The translations under genes were made by a program, and so were the position numbers. A stretch of 64,000 bases of DNA, taken from the NCBI RefSeq assembly GCF_014534645.1, contig NZ_JACVQF010000199.1, forward strand, positions 1 to 64,000. The letters are read 5' to 3'. The notes under the pieces were generated by a model. That model was not told the DNA's origin, did not search any database, and saw only the letters and a list, made by a program, of their open reading frames with translations. This document shows positions 59,234 through 64,000 of the stretch, piece after piece (the first letter of the stretch is position 1; each line of letters begins with the position of its first letter). The DNA comes from Streptomyces griseicoloratus. GTDB lineage: Bacteria > Actinomycetota > Actinomycetes > Streptomycetales > Streptomycetaceae.

Positions 59234-61006
59234 ATGAGCCACGGAGCCGAGCGGTCCGCAGCGGAGCCGGACGCGTCCTGTCCGCCTTGGGCGCTGCGCG
59301 AGTACGCCGTGCTCGCCGACGGTGAGCGGGGGGCGGTCCTGGACCCGCGGGGCCGGATCGTCTGGCTGTGCGCCCCGCGGTGGCACGACGACGCGGTGTT
59401 CTCCGCGCTCATCGGCGGCACGGGGCACTTCACCGTCGGACCGGTGGACCGCCGCAACGTGTGGGGCGGTTACTACGAGGAGGGCACCCTGATCCGGGTG
59501 AGCCGCTGGCTGACCTCGGGTTGTGTGATCGAGTGCCGTGAGGCCCTGGCGCTGCCGGCCCGCCCGGACCGGCTCGTGCTGCTGCGCCGGATGCGGATGG
59601 TGCGCGGCGAGGCCCGGCTGCGCATGGGCCTGGACGTGCGGCCGGGCTTCGGCGAGCGGCGGATGGACCCCCGGCGGGAGGGCGGGACGTGGACCGCCGG
59701 GGCGGCGGGGCTGCGGATGCGGTTCACCGGCGCCCCGGACGCGGTCCTGCGGCCCGGGGTGGGACTGGCCGGCGAGTTCCGGCTGCGCGAGGGGCAGACG
59801 CACGACCTGGTGCTGGAACTCTCCGAGGGCGTCGAGCAGGAGCCGCTCGACGCCGACGCGCTGTGGCGGGCGACGGAGCGGGAGTGGGACCGCGCCGTTC
59901 CGGACTGTTCGCGGCTGGCCGCACCGCGCGACGCCCGCCACGCGTACGCCGTGCTGCGCGGCCTGACCAGCACCTCCGGCGGCATGGTCGCCGCCGCGAC
60001 CACCTCGCTGCCCGAGCGCGCCAATCGGGGGCGCAATTACGACTACCGCTTCGCCTGGCTGCGCGACCAGTGCTACGCCGGTCTCGCGGTCGCCGCGCAC
60101 GGCCCGCACGAGCTGCTCGACGACGCCGTGCGCTTCGTCGCGGAGCGCGTCCTCACGGACGGCGACGGGCTCCGTCCCGCCTACACGGTCGACGGGCGGC
60201 CGGTCGGAGCGCAACGCACGCTGCGGCTGCCGGGCTATCCCGGCGGCGACGACCACGTCGGCAACGACGCCGGAGCCCAGTTCCAGCTGGACACCTTCGG
60301 CGAGGTGCTCCAGCTCTTCGCGGCGGCCGCCGTGCACGACCGGCTCGGCGAGAACGCGGAACGCGCCGCCGCCGTCGCCGTGGACGTCGTGGAGCGGCAC
60401 TGGCTCCGGCCGGACGCCGGGCTGTGGGAGCTGGAGGACCGGTGGTGGACCCACTCACGGCTGAGCGTGGTGTGCGGTCTGCGGCGGATGGCCGCGGTGC
60501 TGCCGGGCCCGGCGGGGCGGCGGTGCGGCGAACTCGCCGGCACCGTGCTGCGGGAGACCCGGCGCCGGTGCGCGGGCGCCGACGGCCGCTGGTACCGGGC
60601 CGCCGACGACGACGGTCCCGAGGCCGCGCTGCTCATGCCGGTGGCCCGTGGCTGTCCGGGCGGCGACGACGGCGGCGCCGCCACGCGCGCGTACGTCGAG
60701 TCCCGGCTCACCGAGGACGGCTACCTGTACCGGTTCGAGCATCCCGGCGTGCCGCTGGGAGAGGCGGAGGGCGCCTTCCTGCTCTGCGGGTTCACCATGG
60801 CGCTCGCCGCCGAGCGGCTCGGCGACCGGGTCGGCGCGTTCCGCTGGTTCGAGCGGACCCGGGCGGCGTGCGGGCCGCCCGGGTTGTTCGCCGAGGAGTA
60901 CGACGTCCGTCAGCGCCAGTTGCGCGGCAACCTTCCGCAGGCGTTCGTGCACGCGCTGCTGCTGGAGTGTGCCGTCCGGCTGGGCGGCGTCCCGGCGCTG
61001 CCCTGA
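59234..61006 (+). CDS. Glycoside hydrolase family 15 (glucoamylase/trehalase-like)
   Basis: 590 aa. GH15 features: YAVLADGERGAVLDPRGRIV at the start (N-terminal beta-sandwich to about residue 230), RNYDYRFAWLRDQCYAGLAV (about 271-290), the general acid in AGLWELEDRWWTHSRLS, and the base in PPGLFAEEYDVRQRQLRGNL then PQAFVHALLL. No signal peptide, so intracellular: glucoamylase, trehalase or dextran dextrinase activity are all possible. It follows the deacetylase gene by 88 bp and closes the glycan block. Confidence 0.93.
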   Translation: MSHGAERSAAEPDASCPPWALREYAVLADGERGAVLDPRGRIVWLCAPRWHDDAVFSALIGGTGHFTVGPVDRRNVWGGYYEEGTLIRVSRWLTSGCVIECREALALPARPDRLVLLRRMRMVRGEARLRMGLDVRPGFGERRMDPRREGGTWTAGAAGLRMRFTGAPDAVLRPGVGLAGEFRLREGQTHDLVLELSEGVEQEPLDADALWRATEREWDRAVPDCSRLAAPRDARHAYAVLRGLTSTSGGMVAAATTSLPERANRGRNYDYRFAWLRDQCYAGLAVAAHGPHELLDDAVRFVAERVLTDGDGLRPAYTVDGRPVGAQRTLRLPGYPGGDDHVGNDAGAQFQLDTFGEVLQLFAAAAVHDRLGENAERAAAVAVDVVERHWLRPDAGLWELEDRWWTHSRLSVVCGLRRMAAVLPGPAGRRCGELAGTVLRETRRRCAGADGRWYRAADDDGPEAALLMPVARGCPGGDDGGAATRAYVESRLTEDGYLYRFEHPGVPLGEAEGAFLLCGFTMALAAERLGDRVGAFRWFERTRAACGPPGLFAEEYDVRQRQLRGNLPQAFVHALLLECAVRLGGVPALP

Positions 61007-61025
61007 CGCCGGGCGGCGTGCGCCG

Positions 61026-62168
61026 TCACGCCGCGGCCAGCGGGCCCCGCTCCTCGCCGTCCCGGTGGATCGGTGCCGCTCCGCCGGTCAGGGGGACGCC
61101 GGTACCGCCCCGCCGGGCGGCGACGATCTCCGCCGCGATGGACAGCGCGGTCTCCTCCGGTGTACGGGCGCCGAGGTCCAGGCCGATGGGCGAGCGCAGC
61201 CGGGCCAGTTCGCGCTCGCCCACGCCGGCTTCGCGCAGCCGGCGGGCCCGGTCCTCGTGCGTGCGGCGGGAGCCCATGGCGCCGACGTACGCGACCGGCA
61301 TGCGCAGCGCCTCCGTCAGCAGCGGCACGTCGAACTTGGCGTCGTGGGTGAGCACGCACAGCACGGTGCGTCCGTCGGTCGGGGTGCTCCGCAGGTAGCG
61401 GTGCGGCCAGTCGACGACCACCTCGTCGGCCTCGGGGAAGCGGGCCGGGGTGGCGAAGACGGGCCGTGCGTCGCACACGGTCACGTGGTGACCGAGGAAC
61501 TTTCCTGCCCGTACGAGTGCCGCCGCGAAGTCGACCGCGCCGAAGACGATCATGCGGGGCGGGGGCACGCTCGACTCGACGAGCAGGGTGAGACCGCCGG
61601 GGCAGTGCGACCCGTCCTCCGACAGGGCGACCGTGCCGGTGCGTCCGGCATCGAGCAGGGCCCGGGCCTCGGCGGCCACGGTGCGGTCCAGCTCGGGGTG
61701 GCCGCCGAGGCCGCCCTCGCAGGCGCCGTCGGGGCGTACGAGCAGGGCCCGCCCGAGGAGTTCCGCCGGGCCCCGCACCACCCGGGCGAGGGCCGCCAGC
61801 TCCTGCCGGGCGAAGGCCGGCAGGGCGGCCCGGAACACCTCGCGCGAGGGCGCGTCCGCGGTGACCGGAGTGACCATCACGTCGATGACTCCGCCGCAGG
61901 TCAGGCCGACCGCGAAGGCGTCCTCGTCGCTGTAGCCGAACCGCTCGCGGACCGTCTCGCCGTCCTGGAGGGCCCGTACGCACAGCTCGTACACCGCTCC
62001 CTCCACACAGCCGCCGGAGACGGAGCCGATCACCGTGCCGTCGCCGTCGACGGCGAGTGCGGCGCCGGGTCCGCGCGGTGCGCTGCCGCCGACGGACACG
62101 ACGGTGGCGACGGCGAAGTCGCGGCCCTCGTCGAGCCAGCGGTTCAGCTCGTCCGCGATGTCAAGCAC
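61026..62168 (-). CDS. XdhC family protein, molybdenum cofactor handling for xanthine dehydrogenase
   Basis: 380 aa. The XdhC/CoxI pattern is clear: MLDIADELNRWLDEGRDFAV, VVSVGGSAPRGPGAALAVDG, TVIGSVSGGCVEGAVYELCV (Cys) and the Rossmann-like half PRMIVFGAVDFAAALVRAGK, AMGSRRTHEDRARRLREAGV, LRSPIGLDLGARTPEETALS. XdhC proteins sulfurate or deliver Moco to molybdenum hydroxylases. The GTG at 62168 overlaps the end of the hydroxylase gene by 8 bp, so they are translated together. Confidence 0.93.
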   Translation of the reverse strand: MLDIADELNRWLDEGRDFAVATVVSVGGSAPRGPGAALAVDGDGTVIGSVSGGCVEGAVYELCVRALQDGETVRERFGYSDEDAFAVGLTCGGVIDVMVTPVTADAPSREVFRAALPAFARQELAALARVVRGPAELLGRALLVRPDGACEGGLGGHPELDRTVAAEARALLDAGRTGTVALSEDGSHCPGGLTLLVESSVPPPRMIVFGAVDFAAALVRAGKFLGHHVTVCDARPVFATPARFPEADEVVVDWPHRYLRSTPTDGRTVLCVLTHDAKFDVPLLTEALRMPVAYVGAMGSRRTHEDRARRLREAGVGERELARLRSPIGLDLGARTPEETALSIAAEIVAARRGGTGVPLTGGAAPIHRDGEERGPLAAA

Positions 62169-64000
62169 GGGACGCTCCCGTGCCGGCCGACAGGACGCGG
62201 TCGGGCCGGATGGGCAGGCTGCGGTGGCGGACGCCGGTCGCGTGCCAGACGGCGTTGGCGATCGCCGCCGCGGCGCCCACGATGCCGATCTCGCCGACGC
62301 CCTTGATGCCGACCGGGTCGTCCGGGTCGTGGTCCTCCACCCAGTCGGCCTCGACCAGGGGTACGTCGGCGTGCGTGGCGACGTGGTAGCCCGCGAGGTC
62401 GGGGCCGTAGTGGCCGCCGGTGTTCCGGTCGCGGACCGCCTCCTCGTGCAGGGCCATGGAGATGCCCCAGGTCATGCCGCCGACGAGCTGGTTGCGGGCG
62501 GTGAGGGGGTTGACGATCGTGCCGGCCGCGAAGATGCCGAGCATGCGGCGCACCCGCACCTCGCCGGTGGCGGTGTCCACGGCGACCTCGGCGAACTGCG
62601 CCCCGTAGGAGTGCCGTTCCTTCTGGGCGAGGGCGCCGAGGGCCTCGGTGGTGTCGGACCGTACGGTGATGCCCTCGGGCGGGATGTCCGTGCCCAGGGC
62701 GAGCCGCTCGCGCAGCTCCCGGGCCGCCGCCGTGACCGCCCATGCCCAGGAGCGGGTGCCCATCGAGCCGCCGGCGATCATCGCGGGCCCGAAGTCGCTG
62801 TCGCCGATCCGCACCCGCACCCGCTCGGGCGTGACCTCCAGCGCGTCGGCGGCGACGAGGGTGAGGGCGGTACGGGCGCCGGTGCCGATGTCGGCGGCGG
62901 CGATCCGCACGGTGAAGCCGCCGTCCGCCTCGGCGGTGACCAGCGCCGTGGACGGCCCGGCGCCGGCGAAGAAGGACGCCGCCGCCGTGCCGGTGCCGAG
63001 CAGCCAGCGCCCGTCGCGGCGCAGCCCGGGGCGGGGGTCGCGGTCCGCCCAGCCGAAGCGGCGGGCGCCCTCGCGGAAGCAGGCGGCCAGGTTGCGGCCG
63101 GCGAACGGCAGCCCGGACACGGGACCCGTCTCGGGTTCGTTGCGCAGCCGCAGGTCGATGGGGTCGACGCCGCAGCGTTCGGCGAGCTCGTCGAGCGCGG
63201 CCTCCAGCGCGAACGACCCCGGCGCCTCGCCCGGGGCGCGCATCCAGGTCGGTGACGGCACGTCGAGCCGTACGACGTGGTTGGCGGTGCGGTGGGCGTC
63301 GGCGTCGTACATGACCCGGGCCACGCCGGCGCTGGGCTCGACGAACTCGTAGACGGTGGACGTCTGGTTCAGCGAGCGGTGCTCCAGCGCGCGCAGCCGG
63401 CCATCGGGGTCGGCGCCGAGCCTGACCCGCTGGACGGTGGGGCTGCGGTAGCCGGTGAGGGAGAACATCTGACGGCGGGTCAGCACGACCCGCACCGGGC
63501 GCTGCAGGGTGGTCGCGGCCATCGCGGCGGACACCTGGTGGGCGCGGACGCCCTTGCTGCCGAAGCCGCCGCCGACGTGTTCGGACCGCACCCGCACCGC
63601 GGACTCGTCGAGCGAGAACAGCTTCGCGAGTTCGCTCTGCACCCAGCTGGCGCCCTGGTTGGAGTCGACGATCTCGAGCCGGCCGCCGTCCCACCGCGCG
63701 GTCGCCGCGTGCGGCTCCATCATGCTGTGGTGCTCTTCGGGGGTGGTGTACTCGGCGTCCACGACATGTGCGGACGCGGCGAGTTCGGCCTCCAGGTCGC
63801 CCTTCTCGGTCACCGCGGGCATGTGCCCGTCGGCGGCGTAGGCGTCCGGGTGGGCGGCGACGAGCGCGGTGTCGTGCGGCTCCCGCTCGTACGTCACCAC
63901 GAGCGCTTCGGCGGCCTCCCTGGCCTGCTCGGGCGTCTCGGCGACGACCAGCGCCACCGGCCAGCCGACGTGGGGCACCCGGTCGTGCTGGAAGAGGGCG
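62161..64000 (-). CDS. Xanthine dehydrogenase-family molybdopterin-binding subunit, 5' end beyond window
   Basis: At least 613 codons present, and the frame continues past position 64000, so the N-terminus is missing. Moco-domain features: EEHHSMMEPHAATARWDGG, SEHVGGGFGSKGVRAHQVSA (Gln/Gly-rich Moco loop), RMLGIFAAGTIVNPLTARNQ, and the active-site Glu in DPVGIKGVGEIGIVGAAAAI. It oxidises purines, aldehydes or other heterocycles by hydroxylation with water. The small FAD and iron-sulfur subunits would be expected upstream (beyond 64000), and XdhC is downstream with 8-bp overlap. Confidence 0.93.
   Translation of the reverse strand, partial: ALFQHDRVPHVGWPVALVVAETPEQAREAAEALVVTYEREPHDTALVAAHPDAYAADGHMPAVTEKGDLEAELAASAHVVDAEYTTPEEHHSMMEPHAATARWDGGRLEIVDSNQGASWVQSELAKLFSLDESAVRVRSEHVGGGFGSKGVRAHQVSAAMAATTLQRPVRVVLTRRQMFSLTGYRSPTVQRVRLGADPDGRLRALEHRSLNQTSTVYEFVEPSAGVARVMYDADAHRTANHVVRLDVPSPTWMRAPGEAPGSFALEAALDELAERCGVDPIDLRLRNEPETGPVSGLPFAGRNLAACFREGARRFGWADRDPRPGLRRDGRWLLGTGTAAASFFAGAGPSTALVTAEADGGFTVRIAAADIGTGARTALTLVAADALEVTPERVRVRIGDSDFGPAMIAGGSMGTRSWAWAVTAAARELRERLALGTDIPPEGITVRSDTTEALGALAQKERHSYGAQFAEVAVDTATGEVRVRRMLGIFAAGTIVNPLTARNQLVGGMTWGISMALHEEAVRDRNTGGHYGPDLAGYHVATHADVPLVEADWVEDHDPDDPVGIKGVGEIGIVGAAAAIANAVWHATGVRHRSLPIRPDRVLSAGTGASRA

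Noticed and set aside
1-64000. tRNA, rRNA, CRISPR arrays, insertion sequences, att sites, replication origin
   Set aside because: I looked for cloverleaf-like blocks, regularly spaced repeats, transposase motifs and DnaA-box clusters and found none that I could support by eye.

Overview
The window is a stretch of chromosome from a high-GC actinomycete, almost certainly a Streptomyces. The evidence is roughly 72% G+C, strong G/C bias at third codon positions, many GTG starts, four-base ATGA/GTGA gene junctions, F420-type oxidoreductases, and secreted plant-polymer enzymes with CebR-like and DasR-like operator sequences. The gene order resembles my memory of the S. coelicolor region from the electron-transfer flavoprotein genes to xdhC; that is recall, not a computed match. 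I see about 60 protein genes and no tRNA, rRNA, CRISPR array, transposase or prophage gene.

Layout. 0-6 kb: a TetR regulator divergent from a DDN-like F420 oxidoreductase across a repeated operator array, a geranylgeranyl-reductase-like flavoprotein, an M20 dipeptidase, a metallo-beta-lactamase-fold hydrolase, and a P-loop/NUDIX fusion. 6-11.3 kb: a small exported protein, a 24-bp minisatellite in a gene-poor gap, a ROK sugar kinase divergent from a LacI regulator, a protein of unknown function, and a citrate-lyase-like aldolase. 11.4-16.1 kb: etfBA, a flavin reductase, a thioredoxin, a PlsC acyltransferase and a transglutaminase-like protein. 16.1-19.4 kb: a tightly coupled operon of DUF6421, SDR and threonine aldolase. 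19.6-28.3 kb: GDPD, GNAT, two VOC proteins, a FUSC exporter with MarR, DUF5134, an M56 peptidase, PAP2 and TetR. 28.2-35.7 kb: LVIVD-repeat and DUF305 exported proteins, a ferredoxin reductase, ArsR with an Old Yellow Enzyme, and a CBM2-linked esterase.

35.8-50.8 kb: a pectate lyase, a PaaX-type regulator divergent from an AidB-type dehydrogenase, a BNR-repeat protein, ung with a BadF/NAGK-type kinase, a CbiX-like protein, a lactonase with a DasR-like box upstream, a second FUSC exporter divergent from an Lrp/AsnC regulator, a HAD hydrolase, and a GH127 beta-L-arabinofuranosidase gene interrupted by a one-base frameshift. 50.9-64 kb: DUF4142, an orphan LysR effector domain with a basic tail opposite DUF5997, and then an envelope/glycan block (two DUF2267 proteins, a P-loop kinase, DUF1360, an MGDG-synthase-like glycosyltransferase, SDR, DMT transporter, NodB deacetylase and GH15). 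The window ends in xdhC and a molybdenum hydroxylase gene cut by the right edge.

Themes. The window is rich in local regulation: most divergent pairs carry a clear palindrome between them. Plant polysaccharide use recurs (esterase with CBM2, pectate lyase, arabinofuranosidase, ROK kinase with LacI). Best candidates for new biology are the 19-bp-phased TetR operator array, the DUF6421 operon, the orphan LysR domain with DUF5997, and the 53-61 kb envelope glycan block.
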